Positions 1 to 5,874 of a DNA stretch of 6,342 nt are shown here, piece after piece. The notes below the pieces were generated by a model, which saw only the letters and a program-made list of their open reading frames with translations, was not told the origin of the DNA and did not search any database. Position numbers and translations under genes: made by a program. Source of the DNA: an uncultured Desulfomonile sp. (GTDB taxonomy: Bacteria > Desulfobacterota > Desulfomonilia > Desulfomonilales > Desulfomonilaceae); assembly GCA_903920415.1 (NCBI GenBank), contig CAIXMD010000405.1, positions 1 to 6,342 on the forward strand. The letters run 5' to 3'. Every line of letters starts with the position of its first letter. Position 1 is the stretch's first letter.

Positions 1-2330
1 AAACCGCATTCCGGATGCCCCTGCGGGGTATTGAACGTGAACGAACGCTCGTCCGCATAGAGGATCATGACGCCGGTGGAGACAGGCCCCCCAGGCGTGG
101 AAGAATCGATGAGGACGATCTCTCCCGCCTGGATGCCTCCAGGAGAAGGGTAGAAGCGGTTGAAAGATGGCTGGAAGCTGGGGAAGTTCTCCTTGAGAGC
201 TGCAATCCCTTCTTCAGGTGATATGATGGGATCACAGATGTGAAGATGGAAAACCTTCTGACACAGCCGACCGAACCCATTGACCGGGCCAACCGCACGA
301 AGGCCATTGACGTTGAGATTTCTCGCTTCTTTCGGCATGGTAGGCACAAACAACTCGGAAACAGGTTTGGCCCAGCTTGTCAAATTCATGGATAAGTCAA
401 TTTCCCTCGAGGCCTGGAGGGACGATTGCATTGCTGAAACGCCAGCAGCCGAGAGCGCATCAGTTACACTCTCGTGGACCTGGATTGCCTGATCAAGCTC
501 GGTAACCTTGAAAATTTGCCTAAGTTCGTGGCTGACTCCAAACGCTGATAGGGTCTGTCTCTTCGTCTTGGCACGCGCTGAAAGCTTTACCAGCATACTT
601 GCCCCCAAGCCGTTCATATTCCGAACATGAGCACAGTTGAGAATAAGGTGTCTGGGATCTTTGGAGCCGTTCCAGGCATATGCAGCCACGATGGGCCGCT
701 CATCGTGGTCCATAAGCTCCTCAGGTAGATCAATGACGCATGTACCGCCATCCATGTAAACCGCGTTCATCTGGATTTCTGTATGGGACTTTGCCTCTGC
801 CTCGATGACCACATTGATCCGTGCGGTCTTGTTTTCTGACTGCGCCGGATGAGTTTCGGCCAGACGATCTCTTGCAAGATTCAGCCTGTTTTCAAATCCC
901 GGTAAGATGCGGAGCGCTGTATTGACAAAAAAGTCTCCCCTCATATTGTCGAGAAAAGCCAACTGGCTCGCTCGGCCGACAAGCGCCTGAGCGTAGGTCG
1001 GGTATGCATGAGTCACCAGATTTAGCTTTTGCAGCGGCTTTTTCAAAGCCTTGATCACTTGAGCCTCGTGAATGACTTCCGCCGCAGCCTCACCCAGGAT
1101 GTGGGCACCAATGAGCCGTCCTCGGCCATCGCAGAGGAACTTAGCCAGTCCTGTTGTGGTGCCATCTATCAATGCACGGCGCATGTTTGCGTAGTCAAAC
1201 CGGTACACTTTGAGCCGGTATCCATATTTTGCGTGTGCTTGGGCTTCAGTGAGTCCAATGAAGGCCAGAGGAGGCTCAGTGAATATCACATACACGCTGT
1301 TACGGTAATCGACCTTCTGTTTTACGGGAAGAATGGCGTTCGTGGCCGCGACGATTCCCTGATACTCTGCCATGGATGCCAACTGATCAGGACCGACGAT
1401 GTCTCCGCACGCGTAGATGTTGGGAGCGGATGTTCGGAGGGTCTTGTCAGTGATAACGCCTCTGGGAGTAGAAGTAACGCCCGCCTTGTCAAGGGCGAGC
1501 ACATCCAGATCCGGCTTCCTCCCCAGTGCTATGAGCACCCGATCGGCTTCGATCTCACCAGAATTCCCAGCTTCGTGCTCAAAGGCCAGAACAACCTTCC
1601 CTTGGTGGTTCCTCAATCGTGTCGCCTTAGTTCCGGGCATCAGACGGATTCCGTCGGCTTGCAGTGCCCTCAGCAAGTGATTGACCAACTCACGGTCTGC
1701 TCCAGGGAGAATTCGTGATCCCATTTCAACAATGGTGGTTTGTACGCCGAGTCGCCCGAAGGCTGATCCATACTCGAGACCATCGACTCCTCCACCGAGG
1801 ATAATGAGCGATTTGGGGAGGTCGTCCAGTTCGTAGAGCGTCTCGTTCGTCAGGTAATCGATGTCGCTGATCCCAGAAATAGGCGGGATGAGGGGACGGG
1901 TGCCGACAGCAATGATGAAATTCGATGCCGAGATGGTTCGACCGTTCACCTCGATGTGGTGTCGATCGACGAACGCCGCAGACCCGAAAAGCATAGTAAT
2001 TCCAATGTGCTCGAACGTTTCAGGAACGTCCTTCTCATAGGCCCTCTTCACGACGGACCTTATGTGAGCCATCACGTTCCGGCTATCCATAGTTGTCGCT
2101 TCATCCGACAGCAGGCCAAGAGAGACAAGCCGGGAAATCTCACAGTTCGCATGGCTCAACCGAATGAGCGTCTTGCTGGGAACACACGTGAAATTGGTGC
2201 AGTTCCCGCCCACTTTCCTTTTCTCAACGACCGCCACACGTTTGCCCAGACCATTGGCCGTTACTGCGGACACCATGCCTGCGATGCCCGCGCCTATCAC
2301 AATCAGATCATAGTCATACGATTTCGCCAT
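1..2330 (-). CDS. FAD/NAD-dependent disulfide-reductase-like flavoprotein fused to a STAS domain and an SRPBCC/DUF1990-like domain (C-terminus beyond window)
   Basis: My translation runs from the ATG at 2330 to position 1 without a stop: 776 codons, C-terminus missing. Residues 1-460 are a class I pyridine nucleotide-disulfide oxidoreductase. The FAD motif GAGIAG is at 13-18, the redox pair is Cys44/Cys49 (GGNC-x4-C-VPSK), the NAD-binding GGGVDG is at 179-184, Glu202 suggests NADH rather than NADPH, and the second FAD motif ACGD is at 307-310. In the dimerisation domain the usual HPTxxE dyad reads YPTYAQ (443-448), so His and Glu are replaced by Tyr and Gln. Residues about 518-625 look like a STAS (anti-anti-sigma type) domain with NGLGAS at 573-578. 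From about 670 the sequence resembles SRPBCC/DUF1990 proteins, including TPQGHP at 768-773; this last assignment is tentative. Family knowledge implies electron flow NADH to FAD to the cysteine pair to an unknown acceptor. No signal peptide or membrane segment, so probably cytoplasmic. GGAG lies 4 bases before the chosen ATG; an in-frame ATG at 2423 would add 31 residues. Confidence 0.5.
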   Translation of the reverse strand, partial: MAKSYDYDLIVIGAGIAGMVSAVTANGLGKRVAVVEKRKVGGNCTNFTCVPSKTLIRLSHANCEISRLVSLGLLSDEATTMDSRNVMAHIRSVVKRAYEKDVPETFEHIGITMLFGSAAFVDRHHIEVNGRTISASNFIIAVGTRPLIPPISGISDIDYLTNETLYELDDLPKSLIILGGGVDGLEYGSAFGRLGVQTTIVEMGSRILPGADRELVNHLLRALQADGIRLMPGTKATRLRNHQGKVVLAFEHEAGNSGEIEADRVLIALGRKPDLDVLALDKAGVTSTPRGVITDKTLRTSAPNIYACGDIVGPDQLASMAEYQGIVAATNAILPVKQKVDYRNSVYVIFTEPPLAFIGLTEAQAHAKYGYRLKVYRFDYANMRRALIDGTTTGLAKFLCDGRGRLIGAHILGEAAAEVIHEAQVIKALKKPLQKLNLVTHAYPTYAQALVGRASQLAFLDNMRGDFFVNTALRILPGFENRLNLARDRLAETHPAQSENKTARINVVIEAEAKSHTEIQMNAVYMDGGTCVIDLPEELMDHDERPIVAAYAWNGSKDPRHLILNCAHVRNMNGLGASMLVKLSARAKTKRQTLSAFGVSHELRQIFKVTELDQAIQVHESVTDALSAAGVSAMQSSLQASREIDLSMNLTSWAKPVSELFVPTMPKEARNLNVNGLRAVGPVNGFGRLCQKVFHLHICDPIISPEEGIAALKENFPSFQPSFNRFYPSPGGIQAGEIVLIDSSTPGGPVSTGVMILYADERSFTFNTPQGHPECG

Positions 2331-2334
2331 ATTG

Positions 2335-2338
2335 CTCC
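2335..2338 (-). promoter_or_regulatory. Ribosome binding site of the flavoprotein fusion gene
   Basis: On the minus strand GGAG stands four bases before the ATG at 2330. It favours this start over the in-frame ATG at 2423, which has no purine-rich site just upstream. The spacing is slightly short, so the longer form cannot be excluded. Confidence 0.55.
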
Positions 2339-2503
2339 ACCACTCTTGTAGGATTTCAAATTCAGTGGACAGAAACTTGGTGATTTTTTCTGAATAGATT
2401 GTATTGTTCAGGAGAGTTTTCATAATAGATGGATCTGGTATGAGGTCTTGGGTCGAGTTGTGGTATAGAGCGGGCGGTGCGGAACATCTGTTGTAAATCA
2501 ATC

Positions 2504-2546
2504 CTCAAATGGAGATTCGGTTGCTGCCACTTGAGCCGGTAGCAAC
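2504..2546 (-). other. Two overlapping, mutually exclusive hairpins in the gap upstream of the flavoprotein gene
   Basis: Directly visible inverted repeats: arms 2520-2528 and 2538-2546 pair over 9 positions with one mismatch (A-C in the minus-strand RNA), loop of 9. Arms 2527-2535 and 2504-2512 pair over 9 positions with one G-U. The two structures share bases 2527-2528 and interleave, so they cannot form together. The first overlaps the stop codon of the lipocalin-like gene. No T-run follows on the minus strand, so this is not a classical intrinsic terminator. It could be a 3'-end stabiliser, a weak attenuator, or chance. The rest of 2331-2545 shows no gene and no convincing promoter. Confidence 0.3.
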
Positions 2547-3019
2547 TACTTGCGCCGTTTGAATTGTGCGAAGAGTCCAGGATCCGAGGTTGTTTCAAAC
2601 ACCTCGAGGGAAGTATATTGGTCAGGGTTGTCAAATCTCACGTACATGACCTCTTCCTCCATGGCGCCTGACCGCCGATGGCGAAGTTCGTGGCCGAATA
2701 TTTTCCATGTCCCGTCTTGCACAGTCTCATTTTCACCTATTCTACTGACTCTATGGAAAGTCCCGTCTTTTCGATATTCGAGAATGAGCGTGAAGGCATT
2801 GACCCCCTTGCTGACAAAGGGTCGCCCTTTGTATCCATCTCTGTAGGGTTTTCCGGGTTCCTTGGTCTGAGTAATTTCCCAGATGCCGAGAAGCTGGGAA
2901 TCGATTTCCCCTCCAGGTTGTTTAGAAGAGGTTTTTTCCTCAAGAGCGTAGATCGGCGGAAGAAACAAACTTAGGAAGAAGCCGGCAACGAAAACCATGA
3001 TCATCCGTCCCAAGTTCAT
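2546..3019 (-). CDS. Exported lipocalin-like small protein, function unknown
   Basis: This encodes 157 residues. The N-terminus is a clear signal peptide: Arg5, then a hydrophobic stretch at about 6-20, then a likely signal peptidase I site after Ala25 (IYA before LEE). No cysteine follows at a lipobox position, so it should be periplasmic or secreted rather than a lipoprotein. The mature part (about 130 residues) reads as alternating beta strands, with a GIW motif at 45-47, a strand pair at 75-93 around Tyr-Arg-Lys-Asp-Gly, GTW at 103-105, and strands at 122-131 and 135-144. This is the pattern of small bacterial lipocalin-like domains, which bind hydrophobic ligands or have no known ligand; I cannot name a ligand. 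I chose ATG 3019 because AAGGA lies 7 bases upstream and the signal peptide starts cleanly there; ATG 3040 is in frame but would add seven polar residues. It is divergent from the membrane protein gene and lies 215 bp upstream of the flavoprotein gene on the same strand. Confidence 0.75.
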   Translation of the reverse strand: MNLGRMIMVFVAGFFLSLFLPPIYALEEKTSSKQPGGEIDSQLLGIWEITQTKEPGKPYRDGYKGRPFVSKGVNAFTLILEYRKDGTFHRVSRIGENETVQDGTWKIFGHELRHRRSGAMEEEVMYVRFDNPDQYTSLEVFETTSDPGLFAQFKRRK

Positions 3020-3026
3020 GGACTGA

Positions 3027-3031
3027 TCCTT
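3027..3031 (-). promoter_or_regulatory. Ribosome binding site of the lipocalin-like gene
   Basis: AAGGA on the minus strand, 7 bases before the ATG at 3019. It decides between this start and the upstream in-frame ATG at 3040, because it lies inside the longer reading. Confidence 0.6.
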
Positions 3032-3080
3032 TCCACACATACGTATAGAATATCGTTACGCCTCTAGATGAAACATATCT

Positions 3081-3093
3081 CCGGACAGTCCGG
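3081..3093. promoter_or_regulatory. Perfect 13-bp palindrome in the divergent promoter region, candidate operator
   Basis: CCGGAC-A-GTCCGG is a perfect inverted repeat of two 6-base arms around one central base. It lies about 60 bp upstream of the lipocalin-like start and about 110 bp upstream of the membrane protein start, in the only divergent gap of the window. A dimeric regulator could bind it and affect both genes. The one-base centre makes it a better DNA site than RNA hairpin. No regulator family can be assigned from this half-site alone. Confidence 0.35.
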
Positions 3094-3126
3094 GTATATG
3101 GTTGTTAAGAATGTGGTGATATTAGC

Positions 3127-3142
3127 ATAGAGTGGTCTCTAT
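3127..3142. repeat. Short inverted repeat in the divergent region
   Basis: ATAGAG (3127-3132) and CTCTAT (3137-3142) are perfect complements around a 4-base loop. It lies about 60 bp before the membrane protein start and is followed by a T-rich tract (3149-3165). It may be a second regulatory site or a weak leader hairpin. The stem has only two G-C pairs. No clear -35/-10 pair for either divergent gene was found in 3020-3200. Confidence 0.25.
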
Positions 3143-3190
3143 AGCAACTTTTACCTTTTTCTCTTGACTTTGATTCGGCCGAGTGAGCAT

Positions 3191-3195
3191 GAGGG
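3191..3195 (+). promoter_or_regulatory. Ribosome binding site of the membrane protein gene
   Basis: GAGGG stands five bases before the ATG at 3201. The in-frame GTG at 3183 and ATG at 3189 have no comparable site, so the start is placed at 3201. Confidence 0.55.
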
Positions 3196-3200
3196 AAACA

Positions 3201-4742
3201 ATGGACAGTCCGAAGCGAATGAGACAAAAGGTTCCATTCTGGGTAGACGGGCAGTTGCTCGCCGCATTAGCCTTTGTGCTGTCTGGAACCATCATAGCTG
3301 GAAATGGAATACTGAGACTAAGAGAATTGTGGCATCAATTCCAGCCTATCTTTCCTTTGGCACTTCCCGGGGACGTTTCCCAAGTGATCCTGAATTCCTT
3401 TCCATTGATTTTGAATACTCTTATAAATCTAATAGCTTCGGCTTGCGCTGTCCTCATGGGCTGTGCCTGGATATTTTCGGGGCTCATTGATACATTCCGC
3501 AGTTTCCGGAATCAAATCATTCCGAGAGATTTTGAGCAACCTGAATTAGCTGTTGAAATTCTCAGATCGGCCCGTCCTGCGTACTGGAGAAATTTCTCGC
3601 TTCTTGCACGCGTCTTGGCAAGGATAAGGCCTCAGTTGCGGTTCATGAGTCCAGTAACTCATGAGATGTTTTGTGACCTTGTGCGTGGTGTAACGAAGAT
3701 CGCACTATTAGGTATATTGATAACCATAATAGTCTATTTTCTCGATTTGATCCCAAGTTTGATAAAAAACTATTTTCAATTGCAGATTAACCTTTCAGTC
3801 CCGTCAGCAGGGTTGCTGTATTATCTTCTGGTTCTTGTGATTTTTGCCTACATAGTGATGGCGTGTAGTCTCATCCCCCTTAGGGAACTCCATTACCTCC
3901 GCAGTTCACGAACGATACAAGTTCGTGGCACGGGCCATCCGCTCCTTTTTCTAGCTCTTTTCGAAGAAGCCTGCGGCCTGCTAAATCCCCCGGGTTTCCC
4001 AGCCATGAGACCGATCCGTCTCGAGCAAGTTGGTGGGAGGGCCAAGGGAACTCTTATCGAAAGCTTTCCTCGGGTTGTTCACTCCATCCCAGGACGGGCA
4101 GGTTACGCTTGTTTACCCATAATGGTGCTCTCTTTAACAATTGGTTTCTGGGGACTGATTCGCTTTCAGCATCCGGCCACTATTTCCGAAGGGGTTGGAC
4201 AATTTCTGGCGTTAAACGGTTTGGAATACGTCGTTAAAATATCCTTTTTCCTGGGACTCATACTATCCGGAACTTATTTCGCTGTATGGGCGGAAAGATT
4301 GCTGAGTATTCGTATGTTTCGGTCAGCCCTGGTATTCTGCTCTTCGACACCAACACAAAATTCCACAGAAACGGAGTCTGCCCTCAGAACTGAAGATCGA
4401 TATTCTGGAGAATCGGTGGAATTGAATTGGAAGATACAAGGTGAAGTGGACGCAGAATTCACCTCATGGGCAATTGAGCCACATAATCCAACGAGGTTTT
4501 CAGTCGAAATCTTTTTTGCGGAGGCGTTTTCTGAATCAGGGGGGCAAGATGGGCCGAGATTCTTGATGGACCTTCACCTTTCCGAGTCTTTGGACACCGC
4601 ACTGAAGAGCATCCTTGACCTTCCTTTCTGTTTAAGATTTGAAAGAATTTTGCCTGAGGAGTTGAGCAGGGGGGAACTTGAAGAGACTCCTGAATACACG
4701 ATTCAGAAGCCCCCCCAAGTTGACACGCGTGGTCAGCAATAA
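3201..4742 (+). CDS. Six-TM integral membrane protein with C-terminal soluble domain, function unknown
   Basis: This encodes 513 residues from ATG 3201 to TAA 4740-4742. I do not recognise the family. Hydrophobic segments suggest six membrane helices at about 17-38, 67-94, 165-188, 203-226, 301-321 and 343-364. They form three pairs separated by two polar blocks of about 70 residues (95-164 and 227-300). The first block is rich in Arg and Phe (for example 97-109); the second holds HPLLFLALFEEACGLLNPPG at 246-265 and an Arg/Gly-rich stretch at 270-299. Positive charge near the helix ends (SFRN after TM2, LREL after TM4, AERLLSIR after TM6) would put both blocks and the C-terminus in the cytoplasm if the inside-positive rule holds. 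Residues 380-513 are soluble, acidic and beta-rich, ending in a disordered, Pro/Gln-rich tail. No transporter, kinase, protease or ATPase motif is visible. It is flanked by minus-strand genes on both sides, so it is probably a single-gene unit. Confidence 0.85.
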   Translation: MDSPKRMRQKVPFWVDGQLLAALAFVLSGTIIAGNGILRLRELWHQFQPIFPLALPGDVSQVILNSFPLILNTLINLIASACAVLMGCAWIFSGLIDTFRSFRNQIIPRDFEQPELAVEILRSARPAYWRNFSLLARVLARIRPQLRFMSPVTHEMFCDLVRGVTKIALLGILITIIVYFLDLIPSLIKNYFQLQINLSVPSAGLLYYLLVLVIFAYIVMACSLIPLRELHYLRSSRTIQVRGTGHPLLFLALFEEACGLLNPPGFPAMRPIRLEQVGGRAKGTLIESFPRVVHSIPGRAGYACLPIMVLSLTIGFWGLIRFQHPATISEGVGQFLALNGLEYVVKISFFLGLILSGTYFAVWAERLLSIRMFRSALVFCSSTPTQNSTETESALRTEDRYSGESVELNWKIQGEVDAEFTSWAIEPHNPTRFSVEIFFAEAFSESGGQDGPRFLMDLHLSESLDTALKSILDLPFCLRFERILPEELSRGELEETPEYTIQKPPQVDTRGQQ

Positions 4743-4789
4743 TGTCGTGGTTATCTCGACAGATGTTGAAAACCATCAACTTTCAGATA
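4743..4789. other. Convergent intergenic gap with two small hairpins, possible weak bidirectional terminator
   Basis: The 3' ends of the membrane protein gene and acsE face each other over 47 bp. Two 5-bp stems are visible: TGTCG/CGACA (4743-4747 with 4757-4761) and GTTGA/TCAAC (4765-4769 with 4776-4780), the second followed by TTTC on the plus strand. Both are too short and lack a proper T-run, so termination here is a suggestion only. Confidence 0.25.
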
Positions 4790-5680
4790 TTATACCTCCA
4801 GCCAGGAGTGAGAGTACAGGGAATGACCGAGAAGGAGTCTTGCCGTCTTAACGTAATCGGTCTCCTTTTTCCCGAATCCGGATGTGTCAACTTCTTCGCC
4901 GTCCAAAATTCGTCCCACAAGATTCTCAAGTTCCATGGACTGGTCATGTGCAATCTTTACTATTACTTCGTCAAATCCGTCCATGATGGCAGAAGTGATC
5001 CCACACTTCTTAAGCATGCACAGATAAACTTGGTTGAGAATGTCTCGTAGCTCGTCAGGCGAACCGTTTGAGACATTTGATAGGCCGCACGTAGACTGGC
5101 ACCCTGGAGCGATATCTGGCAGCCACTGCATAAAAGTAGTGCATCCTTGAAGCTCACGCTGCTGGGAGGACACTGGAACAACTATCGGGTCAAACCAGAT
5201 CTTCTCGAGAGGAATCCCTTCTTCGGCAGCTTTGGTCATCATGCTGTCCAGAAGAACCGAGCGTTCATTTTCATCTCTTGGAATACCCTGAGGACCCCAC
5301 ATTAGACCGACCATATTGCAGCCGAATTTATTCACAAGAGGCATCTGTAAGGCCATACGCTCAGGAGTGGCCATTATGGAGTTTATAACGGCCGGTCCGT
5401 CTTTTTCCTTGTAAACCTGTAATCCAGCTTCCACTGCTTCGTTGTTGGTGGTGTCCAGGAATAGAGGTAGATCAGTAACTTCCTGAACCGTCTTAACGAG
5501 CCATTGCATCATTTCAGGGCCGCCTTTGCGAGCCGGTCCCAGGTTGAGATCCAGAACATCCGCCCCTTTTTGGGTAAGCTTCTCTGCCCATTCCTGAATG
5601 GGTTTAGGGTCCTTTTCCCGCATGGCGGTGCCTGTATACTTCGACATAATGTTGATGTTTTCAGCCACGAATTTGATCAT
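4790..5680 (-). CDS. acsE: 5-methyltetrahydrofolate:corrinoid/iron-sulfur protein methyltransferase (MeTr)
   Basis: The 296-residue cytoplasmic protein transfers the N5-methyl group of methyl-tetrahydrofolate to Co(I) of the corrinoid iron-sulfur protein (AcsC/AcsD), the step feeding the methyl branch of the Wood-Ljungdahl pathway into CODH/acetyl-CoA synthase. It is a pterin-binding TIM barrel of the dihydropteroate synthase type. Visible landmarks are VAENIN (5-10), LDLNLGPA (43-50), LFLDTTN (73-79), INS (99-101), WFDP (162-165) and GLSNVS (199-204). Asp76, Asn100, Asp164 and Asn202 match, as I recall them, the pterin-binding and catalytic Asp75, Asn96, Asp160 and Asn199 of the Moorella thermoacetica enzyme. 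The protein is about 30 residues longer than that enzyme; the extra part lies near 247-279, before the last helix. ATG 5680 is chosen because AGGAGG sits 8 bases upstream; TTG 5686 would leave only 2 bases. It follows acsC in the same direction after 194 bp, which fixes the role as AcsE rather than folate synthesis. Sulfate reducers may run the pathway in the oxidative direction. Confidence 0.95.
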   Translation of the reverse strand: MIKFVAENINIMSKYTGTAMREKDPKPIQEWAEKLTQKGADVLDLNLGPARKGGPEMMQWLVKTVQEVTDLPLFLDTTNNEAVEAGLQVYKEKDGPAVINSIMATPERMALQMPLVNKFGCNMVGLMWGPQGIPRDENERSVLLDSMMTKAAEEGIPLEKIWFDPIVVPVSSQQRELQGCTTFMQWLPDIAPGCQSTCGLSNVSNGSPDELRDILNQVYLCMLKKCGITSAIMDGFDEVIVKIAHDQSMELENLVGRILDGEEVDTSGFGKKETDYVKTARLLLGHSLYSHSWLEV

Positions 5681-5688
5681 CGGCAAAA

Positions 5689-5694
5689 CCTCCT
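5689..5694 (-). promoter_or_regulatory. Consensus ribosome binding site of acsE
   Basis: A full AGGAGG on the minus strand, 8 bases before ATG 5680. It is the strongest such site in the window, fits a highly expressed enzyme, and rules out the TTG at 5686 as the start. Confidence 0.8.
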
Positions 5695-5718
5695 GATATC
5701 AATCCCGGTGATGCGTAG

Positions 5719-5724
5719 ATTATA
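5719..5724 (-). promoter_or_regulatory. Candidate -10 box (TATAAT) upstream of acsE
   Basis: A perfect TATAAT on the minus strand, 38 bases before the acsE start, inside an AT-rich stretch (5719-5748). Transcription would begin near 5712 and give a leader of about 30 bases with the Shine-Dalgarno site in it. The weak point is the -35: the hexamer 17 bases upstream reads TAATCG, far from TTGACA, and there is no TGn extension. Either an activator is needed or the box is chance. Confidence 0.35.
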
Positions 5725-5816
5725 CAACTAAATGAACAAAACGATTACCACAGTCGCGCCTCGAATCAAAGGGTAATGTTCCATCTTTCGCAACCTTTTC
5801 GGGATTGGGGTCGGTG

Positions 5817-5842
5817 GGGGAAGAAGCTCTAACCTCTTCCCC
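5817..5842 (-). other. Hairpin in the acsC-acsE spacer, possible partial terminator or mRNA processing/stability element
   Basis: GGGGAAGA and TCTTCCCC form a perfect 8-bp stem with a 10-base loop, starting about 30 bases after the acsC stop. The sequence after it on the minus strand is C-rich with no T-run, so it does not meet the intrinsic terminator pattern. Such hairpins between operon genes often protect the upstream message from 3' decay and set unequal levels of the two products. The rest of the 194-bp spacer shows no gene. Confidence 0.4.
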
Positions 5843-5874
5843 GATCCAGGCTCAACAGGCTGACAACGCCGCTA

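Noticed and set aside
65..349. Minus-strand open frame of 94 codons
   Set aside because: It is in a different frame from the continuous fusion reading, which covers the same bases and continues the SRPBCC-like domain; Arg/Ser-rich product typical of a shadow frame.
1029..1718. Plus-strand open frame of 229 codons
   Set aside because: It lies wholly antisense to the flavoprotein fusion, whose motifs are unmistakable on the minus strand. The plus-strand product is Cys/Ser-rich with no recognisable domain.
1956..2351. Plus-strand open frame of 131 codons
   Set aside because: Antisense to the FAD-binding N-terminus of the flavoprotein, including the GAGIAG and Cys pair region; no family resemblance.
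2520..2546. Intrinsic terminator after the lipocalin-like gene
   Set aside because: The stem has a mismatch in the minus-strand RNA and no T-run follows, so it was kept only as a hairpin of unknown role.
2362..2634. Minus-strand open frame of 90 codons overlapping the end of the lipocalin-like gene
   Set aside because: It starts inside the lipocalin-like gene in another frame, has no ribosome binding site and no domain-like composition.
3068..3130. 20-residue plus-strand open frame (ATG to TAG) covering the palindrome, possible leader peptide
   Set aside because: No Shine-Dalgarno site before the ATG, no run of a regulatory amino acid, and no clear attenuator after it.
3164..3169. TTGACT as a -35 box for the membrane protein gene
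   Set aside because: At 16-18 bases downstream the -10 would fall on the ribosome binding site with a poor match, leaving no leader before ATG 3201.
4742..5050. Plus-strand frame whose ATG overlaps the TAA of the membrane protein gene, suggesting translational coupling
   Set aside because: It runs antisense through the conserved C-terminal third of acsE; no ribosome binding site of note, and the product has no recognisable features.
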